Shown piece after piece: positions 7,098 through 14,273 of a stretch of 14,273 nt of DNA (its first letter is position 1; each line of letters opens with the position of its first letter). The stretch is from NCBI GenBank assembly GCA_011775825.1, contig JAABYK010000574.1:47905-62177 (forward strand), read 5' to 3'. The notes under the pieces were generated by a model, which had not been told where the DNA came from, did not search any database, and was given only the letters and a program-made list of their open reading frames with translations. Source of the DNA: Candidatus Zhuqueibacterota bacterium. Lineage in GTDB: Bacteria; Zhuqueibacterota; Zhuqueibacteria; Oceanimicrobiales; Oceanimicrobiaceae. A program made the position numbers and the translations under genes.

Positions 7098-8117
7098 ATG
7101 AATCGGGAAAGCAGCTTAATAGAGGAACAAACTTTGACCTACACCAAGCCCATGGATGGGAAAATGCGTGAGAAGGTTGCACCTGCCAAAGTTCGGACGT
7201 CTGTCATCGTATATGTTCATAACTTTGATCGGGAAATCTCGGCTGTTTCGCAAACGCTGAAATCGGGGTTTGAAGAGATCACTGAAGATTTCGAAATCAT
7301 TTTTGTTGATGATGGCAGCATCGATGGGACCTGGCAAGAGCTCAAGAAAATCGCTCAAGATGATCGGCGAATTAAGTTGATCCGGTTGCGAACTGAGTTT
7401 GGAGAATCAGCTTCGTTTGACGCCGGCATCAAACAAGCAACAGGCGACCGTGTGGTGTTCTTTACCATCAGGGTGAGGATCAACGCTGCACAAATATCGA
7501 AGCTTATTGCAAGATTGGACGACGGTTTCGATCTCGTCATGGGGTGGCGGCACCCAAGGCGAGATTCCGGACTAAATCAGTTCATTTCAAAAACCTTCAA
7601 TCGCATCGTCCGCTGGATTTCGAAGATTTCTTTGCATGACATAAACAGCGGTGTGTTCGCTGCGCGCAAAGAGCTTCTCCAGGATCTGCCGCTGTATGGA
7701 AATCTAAATATTTTTCTGCCCATTCTTGCCTCTCGAAGAGGATACCGGGTCAGCGACGAACCAATTGAGCAGCTTCCGGGTAAATTCCGTCAGTCCAAGT
7801 ATGTCTCCGAATACATCCAACGGCTTTTGGACATCGTGACTGTGGTATTTCTAACCAACTATTCCAAAAAGCCGCTGCACTTTTTGGGATTCCTGGGGTT
7901 GATTTTTACGATGCTCGGTGCAGGTATGAACCTGTATCTTTTCATTTACCGGATTTTTCAGTTTGGTCCGATTGCCGGCAGACCGCTGTTGTTGTTAGGT
8001 GCACTGCTTTTGGTCATCGGAATCCAGATGATTTCCATAGGTTTGATTGGCGAAATGATCATTTTTACTCACGCCAAAGACATCAAAGAATATACGATTG
8101 AAGAGATTTTAGAATAG
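7098..8117 (+). CDS. Degenerate GT2 paralogue without the DxD motif, two C-terminal TM segments
   Basis: The 339-residue protein aligns along its length with the preceding GT2. It has a roughly 30-residue polar N-terminal extension, a kept DDGSIDG (71-77), LHDINSG, FRQSKYV and two C-terminal membrane segments. The metal-binding site is gone: where the neighbour has DGDLQN, residues 124-129 read IRVRIN. Other conserved spots also changed, GELHRF to GNLNIF and RRYGQSKY to GKFRQSKY. The frame is intact throughout, with no stop or shift, so this is not a decaying pseudogene. It is probably not an independent DxD-dependent transferase. It could be a structural or regulatory partner of the neighbour, or an enzyme with altered chemistry; both are inference. 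ATG 7098 is chosen as the only clear start; the ribosome-binding site is weak. Confidence 0.87.
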   Translation: MNRESSLIEEQTLTYTKPMDGKMREKVAPAKVRTSVIVYVHNFDREISAVSQTLKSGFEEITEDFEIIFVDDGSIDGTWQELKKIAQDDRRIKLIRLRTEFGESASFDAGIKQATGDRVVFFTIRVRINAAQISKLIARLDDGFDLVMGWRHPRRDSGLNQFISKTFNRIVRWISKISLHDINSGVFAARKELLQDLPLYGNLNIFLPILASRRGYRVSDEPIEQLPGKFRQSKYVSEYIQRLLDIVTVVFLTNYSKKPLHFLGFLGLIFTMLGAGMNLYLFIYRIFQFGPIAGRPLLLLGALLLVIGIQMISIGLIGEMIIFTHAKDIKEYTIEEILE

Positions 8118-8130
8118 GTTTCTATTCACA

Positions 8131-9123
8131 GTGAAGCTGATCATCCAAATTCCTTGTTTAAACGAAGAAGACACGTTGCCGAGAACGATTCGGGATTTGC
8201 CTCGGGCCATCGAAGGCATAGATGAAATCGAGACGTTGATTATTGACGACGGCAGCACGGATCAGACGGTCGAGGTGGCGCGACAACTTGGTGTAAACCA
8301 CATGATCCGTCATACAAACAACAAAGGGCTCGCCGAAGCATTTATGACCGGAATCGATGCCTGTCTCAAGCTCAATGCAGACATCATTGTAAACACGGAC
8401 GGAGACAACCAGTACAAAGGCGAAAATGTCGTTAACCTCATCAAGCCCATTCTTGAAGGCAAAGCGGATATGGTGGTGGGCGACCGTCAGGTAAATGGTA
8501 TTCCGCATTTTTCTTTTTTCAAAAAAAGACTGCAAACGCTGGGCAGTTGGGTGGTTCAGCATGTCTCCGACACCCAGATTCCGGATACAACCAGTGGCTT
8601 CCGGGCCTTCAGCCGGGAAGCGGCATTGAGAATGAATGTGGTTTCCAAATTTACGTATACTCTTGAAACCATCATTCAGGCCGGGAAGAATAACATCGCC
8701 ATCACGCATGTGCCCGTGGAAACCAACCCCAAACTTCGGGACTCGCGTTTATTTGATAGCATTCCCAGATATCTCAAACGTTCCATCGCAACGATTTTTC
8801 GAATTTACACCATGTACGAACCGCTAAAAACGTTTTCGCTCATCGGAGCGTTTGTGTTTAGCGGCGGATTCCTGCTCTCTTTGCGGTTCTTGTATTTCTA
8901 CTTTACGGGTGATGGCAGCGGTCACATTCAATCGCTAATTCTCTCCGCGGTTTTGATGTTGATTGGATTTCAGGTCGGCATGATCGGGCTGTTGGCAGAT
9001 TTGATCCGGGGGAATCGCCGCCTGATTGAAGACACGCAATATCGAGTTAAGAAGCTGGAAATCGGGAAGTTGCGCAGTAAGCGAAAGTCAAAGGATGAAT
9101 TCTTCGAAAAAGCGAAAAATTAA
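8131..9123 (+). CDS. GT2 glycosyltransferase, DPM/DPG-synthase-like, TDGDNQY type
   Basis: The 330-residue protein is a third GT2 in the row but from a different subgroup. It has IIQIPCLNEEDTLP at the very N-terminus, DDGSTDQT at 39-46, a GLAEAFMTGID segment, and TDGDNQY with Asp90 and Asp92 as the metal-binding pair. VGDRQVNG and DTTSGFRAFSREA follow. The C-terminus holds two hydrophobic segments (about 231-253 and 266-290) and a basic tail. This pattern is common in dolichyl- or polyprenyl-phosphate sugar synthase-like enzymes of surface-polysaccharide loci. GTG 8131 puts the start directly before the core beta strand and agrees with family length; no good Shine-Dalgarno is visible, so coupling to the upstream gene 13 bases away is likely. 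Its 3' end overlaps the next gene by 29 bases. Confidence 0.91.
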   Translation: MKLIIQIPCLNEEDTLPRTIRDLPRAIEGIDEIETLIIDDGSTDQTVEVARQLGVNHMIRHTNNKGLAEAFMTGIDACLKLNADIIVNTDGDNQYKGENVVNLIKPILEGKADMVVGDRQVNGIPHFSFFKKRLQTLGSWVVQHVSDTQIPDTTSGFRAFSREAALRMNVVSKFTYTLETIIQAGKNNIAITHVPVETNPKLRDSRLFDSIPRYLKRSIATIFRIYTMYEPLKTFSLIGAFVFSGGFLLSLRFLYFYFTGDGSGHIQSLILSAVLMLIGFQVGMIGLLADLIRGNRRLIEDTQYRVKKLEIGKLRSKRKSKDEFFEKAKN

Positions 9124-10171
9124 GATCTGCTACGTTGCCGGACGTGAAGGCAGCTATTCGCGCACTCGGACGATGTTGTACAGCCTGAAGACTGCAGGGT
9201 TCGAGGTCGTCACGTGTTTGCCTCCAAACAAGTCCTTCAAAAATTATCCGAAGATCCTGTGGGAGTTTCTGCGCAAGAAACGTGGCTGCGATTTGGTGGT
9301 GGTTGGTTTTTACGGACAATTGCTGCTGTCAATCGTATGGTTGCTAACCCGAAAGCCGATCTTATTCGATGTTTACATTTCCACATTTGGGACCATGGTG
9401 GACGACCGCGATAAGGCACGTCCCACGAGCTTCCTGGCAAAACTATTTTGGCTCTCCGACGTGATTTCAATGACACTCGCAGACCGAATTATCATTGAAT
9501 CGCAGCATCACATTCGGGAATATGCGAGAATGTTTCGCGTTCCCGAAGAGAAATTCCGGCATGTTTTTTTGGCCACTGATCCCGATGTGATGCGCCCGAA
9601 GTCCGTTTCTCAGACAAATGGAAAATTTCTGGTGCATTTCCATGGCGAATATGCGCCGTTTCATGGCGTTCGCTACATTTTGCAAGCCGCGCATCAACTC
9701 CGCAATGAAAACATTCAGTTTCAGATCATTGGCAAGGGCATCACCTACCAGGAAGATATGCAATTAGCCAAGGTCCTTAATTTGGACAATTGCAACTTCA
9801 TCGAATGGGTAAAATATGAGGAGCTGCCTGACTACATGTCCCAAGCGGACTGTTGCTTGGGATTCTTTGGCGACAATCCCCGCACCAAGCGTGTGTTTAC
9901 GAATAAGGTCATTGAAGCCATTGCAGTGGGCAAACCCCTGATTTCTACGAAAAATCAGCCGATTCAAGAATTGCTGAAGGATGGCGAGAGTGCCGTATTG
10001 GTTGAAAGGGCCAATCCAAATGCAATCGCTGAAGCGATTCTTAAGTTGCGCGATGACAAAGCGTTAAGAGAGCGGATCGCCAGACAAGGCCATGAATTAT
10101 TTTTACAAAATTGCACATTAGCCGTGTTTTCGACGAAAATAAAAAGCATAATTGAGGAGATGCTGCATTGA
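9095..10171 (+). CDS. GT4-family glycosyltransferase (GT-B fold)
   Basis: From ATG 9095 the product has 358 residues. The N-terminal half starts with KIKICYVAGREG and a TRTMLYSLKTAGFEV element typical of GT-B donor/acceptor domains. The C-terminal half has FLVHFHGEYAPFHGV, FQIIGKG, a WVKYEELPDYMSQADCCLG segment, NKVIEAIAVGKPLIS (Glu274) and AVLVERANPNAIAEAI, which is the GT4 donor-binding layout. The first glutamate of the usual EX7E motif is an arginine (Arg266); this variation is seen in the family. An upstream in-frame ATG at 9026 would add 23 residues that do not resemble the family and overlap the previous gene by 98 bases, so 9095 is preferred. AAGG touches that ATG directly, so the start remains somewhat uncertain. 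It probably adds a sugar to a lipid-linked glycan in the cytoplasm. Confidence 0.88.
   Translation: MNSSKKRKIKICYVAGREGSYSRTRTMLYSLKTAGFEVVTCLPPNKSFKNYPKILWEFLRKKRGCDLVVVGFYGQLLLSIVWLLTRKPILFDVYISTFGTMVDDRDKARPTSFLAKLFWLSDVISMTLADRIIIESQHHIREYARMFRVPEEKFRHVFLATDPDVMRPKSVSQTNGKFLVHFHGEYAPFHGVRYILQAAHQLRNENIQFQIIGKGITYQEDMQLAKVLNLDNCNFIEWVKYEELPDYMSQADCCLGFFGDNPRTKRVFTNKVIEAIAVGKPLISTKNQPIQELLKDGESAVLVERANPNAIAEAILKLRDDKALRERIARQGHELFLQNCTLAVFSTKIKSIIEEMLH
10154..10159 (+). promoter_or_regulatory. Shine-Dalgarno supporting the TTG start at 10168
   Basis: GAGGAG lies eight bases before TTG 10168, inside the end of the preceding gene. The TTG shares bases with the upstream TGA (TTGA, 10168-10171). 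Normal spacing supports TTG initiation with translational coupling rather than a start at a later ATG. Confidence 0.6.
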
Positions 10172-11190
10172 CAAACAACCGCTTTGATTACTCCCCAATG
10201 CAGGGAAAGAATGTCTTGATTACCGGTGGTCTCGGATTCATTGGCAGCAACATCGCGCAGCGCTGCGTTGAACTGGGCGCCAATGTGACGATTTTAGACG
10301 CGTGTATCGAACCTTATGGTTGGAATTTTGCCAACATCAGCGAGGTCGAGCAGAGCGTGGAATTCATTAAGGGCGATGTGCGAGACCGAAGTCTGCTCAA
10401 AGAGCTGATAGCCAATAAGGACGTGGTATTTCACATGGCCGCACAGGTCGGTCGTGAAATCTCTATCGAGAGTCCGGAACTGGATGTGGAGGTGAATTGC
10501 ACTGGTACGATTAACGTGCTCGAGGCGTGTCGCCGCAATGCAAACGGCGTCAAGGTGGTGTTTGCCGGTTCCCGCGGACAAATCGGTGAGCCAATCACCT
10601 TGCCGGTGGACGAAAGCCATCCTCAAAATCCGACAGATGTCTACGGGATCAACAAAATGGCGGCGGAGCAGTATCTGTTTCTTTACAACAAAATCTATGA
10701 TTTCCCGGTGGTTTCTTTGAGGCTGAACAACGTTTACGGTCCGCGCTGTCAGATGCATGCCGGTTTTTACGGCATCCTCAACTGGTTCATGGCCAATGCC
10801 ATGACAGGCAAACCGATTACCGTTTACGGCGAAGGAAGCCAAACCCGGGACTACGTCTACATCACCGACGTGGTGGATGCTTTCCTCCGCACGGCACTTT
10901 CGGAAAACGCAAACGGACAAATTTATTTTGTCGGTTCCGGCGTGGAAACAGTGTTCCTGGACATGGTGAAGGAAATCGTTCGAGCCGTCGGAAAAGGCGA
11001 GATCAAGCATGTGCCCTTTCCAAAATTGCGCGATAAAATTGACATCAAGCGCTTTGTGGTTTCTTATCAAAAAATAAATGCCGACGTTGGTTGGGAACCT
11101 CAATATGATCTGCGTACTGGTATTGACGAGACAGTTCGCTTTTATTCCGAGCGCCTCGGCGATTATCTCGCAAAGAGAGAGGTTGAATGA
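10168..11190 (+). CDS. NAD-dependent nucleotide-sugar epimerase/dehydratase (extended SDR)
   Basis: The 340-residue protein has the full extended-SDR layout. It starts with NVLITGGLGFIGSN, the NAD-binding GxxGxxG at 20-26, followed by GDVRD and FHMAAQVG. The catalytic region has AGSRGQIG (Ser135) and YGINK (Tyr159, Lys163). RLNNVYGPR and GEGSQTRDYVYITDVVDA are the substrate-binding segments shared by GalE/RmlB/GMD-like sugar enzymes. Length and motifs are normal for a UDP- or dTDP-sugar 4-epimerase or 4,6-dehydratase; the sequence does not decide between them. It starts at TTG 10168 in a 4-base overlap with the GT4 gene and ends in an ATGA overlap with the next GT2, so the three genes form a tightly coupled unit. 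It probably supplies a sugar donor to those transferases. Confidence 0.93.
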   Translation: MTNNRFDYSPMQGKNVLITGGLGFIGSNIAQRCVELGANVTILDACIEPYGWNFANISEVEQSVEFIKGDVRDRSLLKELIANKDVVFHMAAQVGREISIESPELDVEVNCTGTINVLEACRRNANGVKVVFAGSRGQIGEPITLPVDESHPQNPTDVYGINKMAAEQYLFLYNKIYDFPVVSLRLNNVYGPRCQMHAGFYGILNWFMANAMTGKPITVYGEGSQTRDYVYITDVVDAFLRTALSENANGQIYFVGSGVETVFLDMVKEIVRAVGKGEIKHVPFPKLRDKIDIKRFVVSYQKINADVGWEPQYDLRTGIDETVRFYSERLGDYLAKREVE

Positions 11191-12170
11191 GGGCCGTAAC
11201 TGTAAATACGGCGACTACCGATCAGGATGCGAAACAACATGGGAATTCCACTATCGACTTATCGATCGTGATTGCCAGCTTCAACTCCAGAAAGACCATC
11301 TTGAAAACGTTGGATGCGCTTGCGAACCAGAAGACGACGTATCGTTTCGAGATCATCGTGGTCGACAGCTCTAATGACGGAACGGACGAGGTTATTGCGG
11401 ATTATTTCCCAAACGTAAACGTAATCCGACTGCCCCGGCAAACGTATCCCGGCAGTGGCCGCAACATCGGTGTGCAATATGCTCGCGGCACCTACGTTGC
11501 CTTCACCGATTCCGACTGTCTTCCGCAGCCGGATTGGGTCGATAACATCATCCGCACGTTCGAGCGCGTGCAGTCGGATGCGGTGGGCGGCTGTCTGACC
11601 AACGGGTTTCGCCGCAGTGTCATGGCCTGGGTAAGTCACTTAATCGAATTTAATGAGTGGACCGAGACCACGCCTGAGCGCTATGTGACAAACATTCCCA
11701 GCGCGAACCTCGCTTACAAGCGCTCGACGTTCGAACAGTTCAATGAATACTTTCCCGATTACCTCGGTTCTGAAGACACCATTCTTAATTGGCGAATGCA
11801 AAAAAAGGGTGTGAAAATTTATTTTAATCCGAAAATCAAAGTGGTTCATTTAAATCGCGTCGGTCTGAAAAAGCTATTCGGTCATCAGTACATGTTGGGT
11901 CGTTGGTCGGCAGAAGCGAGACGCACGGAGGACCTGCCCGGCAAACTTTTTGCTCGGTACCGAATCTTGACTCTTGTCCTGCCGCTTATCCGTTGGGCCA
12001 GAGCGTTTGCCAGATTGGTCCGCAAGGATGTACCGAAGCTCGCCATCTTTGTAGCGATTACCCCCATCTATTTGGTTGCAGCCTTTACCTGGAGTTTGGG
12101 TTTCCTTTCAAATAAAGAACTCACATATTCAAAAATTCCGGTCACAAGCGCTGACTTGATTCAAGCTTAA
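11187..12170 (+). CDS. GT2 glycosyltransferase with DSD motif
   Basis: The 327-residue protein is a GT-A family 2 transferase of the chain-extending type rather than the polyprenyl-phosphate type. An N-terminal polar stretch (1-22) precedes LSIVIASFNSRKTI. The core has EIIVVDSSNDGT, a GSGRNIGVQYARG element, TDSDC with Asp108 and Asp110 as the metal-binding pair, IPSANLAYKR, and GSEDTILNWR with Glu196 and Asp197 in the catalytic-base region. A conserved VVHLNRVG follows. The C-terminus has a basic region and a hydrophobic segment (about 285-307), suggesting membrane attachment. GAGAGG at 11177-11182 supports ATG 11187, which overlaps the previous stop as ATGA. It probably adds a sugar to the lipid-linked glycan; donor and linkage are unknown. 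Confidence 0.91.
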   Translation: MRAVTVNTATTDQDAKQHGNSTIDLSIVIASFNSRKTILKTLDALANQKTTYRFEIIVVDSSNDGTDEVIADYFPNVNVIRLPRQTYPGSGRNIGVQYARGTYVAFTDSDCLPQPDWVDNIIRTFERVQSDAVGGCLTNGFRRSVMAWVSHLIEFNEWTETTPERYVTNIPSANLAYKRSTFEQFNEYFPDYLGSEDTILNWRMQKKGVKIYFNPKIKVVHLNRVGLKKLFGHQYMLGRWSAEARRTEDLPGKLFARYRILTLVLPLIRWARAFARLVRKDVPKLAIFVAITPIYLVAAFTWSLGFLSNKELTYSKIPVTSADLIQA

Positions 12171-12188
12171 AACAGAAAATCGACTGAA

Positions 12189-14273
12189 ATGGAAGTTAAA
12201 CGTAAGATTAAGAAAACGGTTTTTGTGACGGGAGGGTCCGGCTTCGTCGGCAAAACTTTGATTGAGCGGCTGCTTCACGACGGTTTCAAGATCGTTGCTC
12301 TGGCGCGTCGTTCGAACGTACCCTCCCATCTAAAGGATCCCGCAATTGAATTGGTGATTGGGGATGTGCGAAATGAGACTTGTGTCACTGAGGCAATGTC
12401 GGGCGCCGATTACGTCGTTCATGCTGCGGCCACTTTGCGCGGTTCCTGGGATGACTTCTCGTCGATCAACGTGGAGGGAACTCGCCGAATGTTGGAGGCG
12501 GCCGTGAAAAATAAGGTTGAACGTTTCGTGTACATTAGTTCGGCTGGTGTGTATGCTCACGCGAACCTCCGCAATGACGCCATTTACACGGAGGACATGC
12601 CTTACGAAGAAGACGCACATGCCAGTTTTTATACAAAATCGAAGATTGAAGCTGAAAAGCTCGTCTACCAATATTTTGAAGAACATAGTTTACCCATTGT
12701 GATTTTTCGGCCGGGCGCGATTTACGGTCCGGGCGGCTACGTTTTCCCTGCCACCATTGGGCTTGGCATCGGAAACAACCGAATTATCGCCATCGGGGAT
12801 CGCACGACGCAGCTTCCGCTGAGTTATGTCGAGAACGTGGTCGATGCCATCGTCAGATCTTTCCGGAATGAGAAGGCCGTGGGACAGTGCTTTAACCTGA
12901 CCGAAAACGAAACGCTTTCCCGTGGCGAGTATCTGAAGCGGCTTAAATCTGAAGCGAATCCCAATCTCAAGGTTCTGCATTTTCCGCTCTGGTTTATGAA
13001 AGCGTTGCGAATGACTTTGAAGGCTGGCTTTGGGCTGATTGGCAGAACGGCGCCTTTGAGTAGTCTGAATTTAAACATGTATTGCACCTCCATCACCTAT
13101 TCCAACCGGAAATATCGAGAAGACTTTGGTGCCGAGAGTTACGTCGGATTTGAGCAAAGCATTCGAAGAACCGTGGCGTGGCATCGTACGAAGTTGACGC
13201 CGAGTCGATCTCACGCTTTGGACGGCACAAAGGTCGTGGTCCCTTCCGATAAAAAGCTGAGGATTGGCATCATCGGTTGTGGATACATCGGCAATGTGCA
13301 TCTGACGTTTTTAAAGAAGTTTGCCAATGCCGGAGACATCGTCATCTCTGACCCTCAAGAATCGGCATTAGAGACTTTCAAGAGAAAATATCAACCCGCG
13401 GGTTCGTATCTTGATTACAAAGAAATGCTCGCAAAAGAGCGACTGGATGTCGTGCATATTTTAGCGCCCCCTCAGTTTCACGCCGAGATTGCCATCGCCG
13501 CTGCGAAGAAGGGTGTGCACATTATCATGGAGAAACCCATTGCCCTGGATTCCGAACAAACCAGAAGCATCGTCTCTGCGGCGAAGCGCCACAACATTAA
13601 ACTCTGCGTTGTGCACAATCATTTGTACGATAAGGTGATGATTCAAGCGCGGGAGATCCTGGCACAGGAAATCCTGGGGCGTATCACATACATCGAAAGT
13701 TGGTACGGGACGCAATTCAAGTCTTCAGCGCCGCCGTTTGATCCTGAAACATACTGGGGTTATTCCCTGCCCGGGTCATTGTATCAGGACTACTTGCCTC
13801 ATGCTCTTTATGTGTTCCTGGACATCATGAACCGGGGCAACATCAGAGATGTGCTGGCAAACTATGCGGGTGGCATCCCCGCTGTTGACACCGATGAACT
13901 GAAGATTCTGTTTGAAAATGAGAAGAATTTAGGCCTGGTATCGGTGTCCTTCTCGGTGTCGCCACGCTACCAATTCATGAACGTTTATGGGACCAAGGCC
14001 TCCATGAAGATCGATTTTTTGAACAAAGTCGTGCTGTTGGACAAAGAGATCGGCGGCGTTCCGAAAACCATCAACCGTGCCCTGTCCGCTTTTAAACATT
14101 CCAGGACGTTGGGGATGGCTGCCATTCGAAATAGCCTGAAGATGTACAAGGTAAACGAGAATCTGTTCGAGGGCACGGATCGCATCATCCGGCTATTTTA
14201 CCGCAGCATCCTTTTGGATGAACCGGTGCCGGTCCCCGCTGAGGAAGCCCTGCAGGTTATGGAACTGATGGAT
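12189..14273 (+). CDS. SDR epimerase/dehydratase joined to Gfo/Idh/MocA oxidoreductase, 3' partial
   Basis: A single open frame of 695 codons runs from ATG 12189 to the window end without a stop. Residues 1 to about 335 are an extended SDR: GGSGFVG at 15-21 for NAD, HAAATLRG, ISSAGVY with Ser117/Ser118, YTKSK with Tyr148 and Lys152, and RPGAIYGPGG. A short linker rich in Ser, Lys and Val (about 336-354) leads to a Gfo/Idh/MocA domain. This has a second Rossmann motif, GCGYIG at 363-368, then ILAPPQFH, EKP with Lys449, and the family histidine near His538 in DYLPHALYVF. Both halves look catalytically complete as far as seen. The two activities could oxidise and then isomerise, or reduce, the same sugar intermediate; that is inference. 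No clear ribosome-binding site precedes the ATG, 18 bases after the previous stop. Confidence 0.9.
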   Translation, partial: MEVKRKIKKTVFVTGGSGFVGKTLIERLLHDGFKIVALARRSNVPSHLKDPAIELVIGDVRNETCVTEAMSGADYVVHAAATLRGSWDDFSSINVEGTRRMLEAAVKNKVERFVYISSAGVYAHANLRNDAIYTEDMPYEEDAHASFYTKSKIEAEKLVYQYFEEHSLPIVIFRPGAIYGPGGYVFPATIGLGIGNNRIIAIGDRTTQLPLSYVENVVDAIVRSFRNEKAVGQCFNLTENETLSRGEYLKRLKSEANPNLKVLHFPLWFMKALRMTLKAGFGLIGRTAPLSSLNLNMYCTSITYSNRKYREDFGAESYVGFEQSIRRTVAWHRTKLTPSRSHALDGTKVVVPSDKKLRIGIIGCGYIGNVHLTFLKKFANAGDIVISDPQESALETFKRKYQPAGSYLDYKEMLAKERLDVVHILAPPQFHAEIAIAAAKKGVHIIMEKPIALDSEQTRSIVSAAKRHNIKLCVVHNHLYDKVMIQAREILAQEILGRITYIESWYGTQFKSSAPPFDPETYWGYSLPGSLYQDYLPHALYVFLDIMNRGNIRDVLANYAGGIPAVDTDELKILFENEKNLGLVSVSFSVSPRYQFMNVYGTKASMKIDFLNKVVLLDKEIGGVPKTINRALSAFKHSRTLGMAAIRNSLKMYKVNENLFEGTDRIIRLFYRSILLDEPVPVPAEEALQVMELMD

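Noticed and set aside
7098..8117. The DxD-less GT2 as a pseudogene.
   Set aside because: There is no frameshift, stop or truncation; other GT2 signatures and both membrane segments are retained, so a maintained divergent protein is more likely.
8158..8709. A 183-codon minus-strand frame opposite the third GT2.
   Set aside because: It is fully inside a gene with intact GT2 motifs and resembles no family I recognise.
10294..11103. A 269-codon open frame on the minus strand opposite the SDR gene.
   Set aside because: It lies entirely within a well-supported SDR gene, its translation shows no recognisable domain, and long antisense frames are expected opposite such coding sequence.

Overview
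The window is one strand of a bacterial glycan-biosynthesis locus. Twelve genes, all on the + strand, fill it almost completely, with gaps of 1 to 87 bases and short overlaps at several joints. No tRNA, rRNA, CRISPR array, insertion sequence or convincing terminator is visible, and no gene-free stretch exceeds 87 bases. Base composition is mid-GC by eye. Non-ATG starts (GTG at 758 and 8131, TTG at 6117 and 10168) are frequent. The gene content fits a free-living bacterium making surface polysaccharide or glycolipid. I cannot place it taxonomically; an FCB-type or candidate-phylum lineage such as KSB1/Calditrichota is only a guess.

Layout. (1) 1-735: 3' part of a nucleotide-sugar epimerase/dehydratase of the SDR family. 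(2) 758-2608: flippase-like LPG-synthase transmembrane domain joined to a left-handed beta-helix acyltransferase, with a perfect internal ribosome-binding site at the joint. (3) 2650-4518: asparagine-synthase-like amidotransferase without the glutaminase cysteine. (4) 4606-5430: pyrroline-5-carboxylate reductase (ProC). (5) 5432-6097: membrane-bound YdjM-type metal-dependent hydrolase. (6-8) 6117-9123: three consecutive GT2 enzymes of the polyprenyl-phosphate sugar synthase type with C-terminal membrane segments; the middle one has lost its DxD motif. (9) 9095-10171: GT4-type glycosyltransferase. (10) 10168-11190: second SDR sugar epimerase/dehydratase. (11) 11187-12170: fourth GT2 with an intact DSD motif. 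(12) 12189-14273 and beyond: an SDR joined in one frame to a Gfo/Idh/MocA oxidoreductase, cut by the window end.

How they may work together (inference). The SDRs and the Gfo/Idh domain would remodel nucleotide sugars. The GT2 trio could load sugars onto a polyprenyl phosphate or transfer from it. The GT4 and the last GT2 would extend the glycan. The acyltransferase and the amidotransferase-like protein could decorate it, and the flippase-like domain could act in membrane transport of the lipid-linked product. ProC and the YdjM-like protein are the members with no obvious glycan role.

Most worth a second look: the DxD-less GT2 beside its intact paralogue, the cysteine-less amidotransferase, the flippase/acyltransferase fusion with its internal start, and the SDR-Gfo/Idh fusion.
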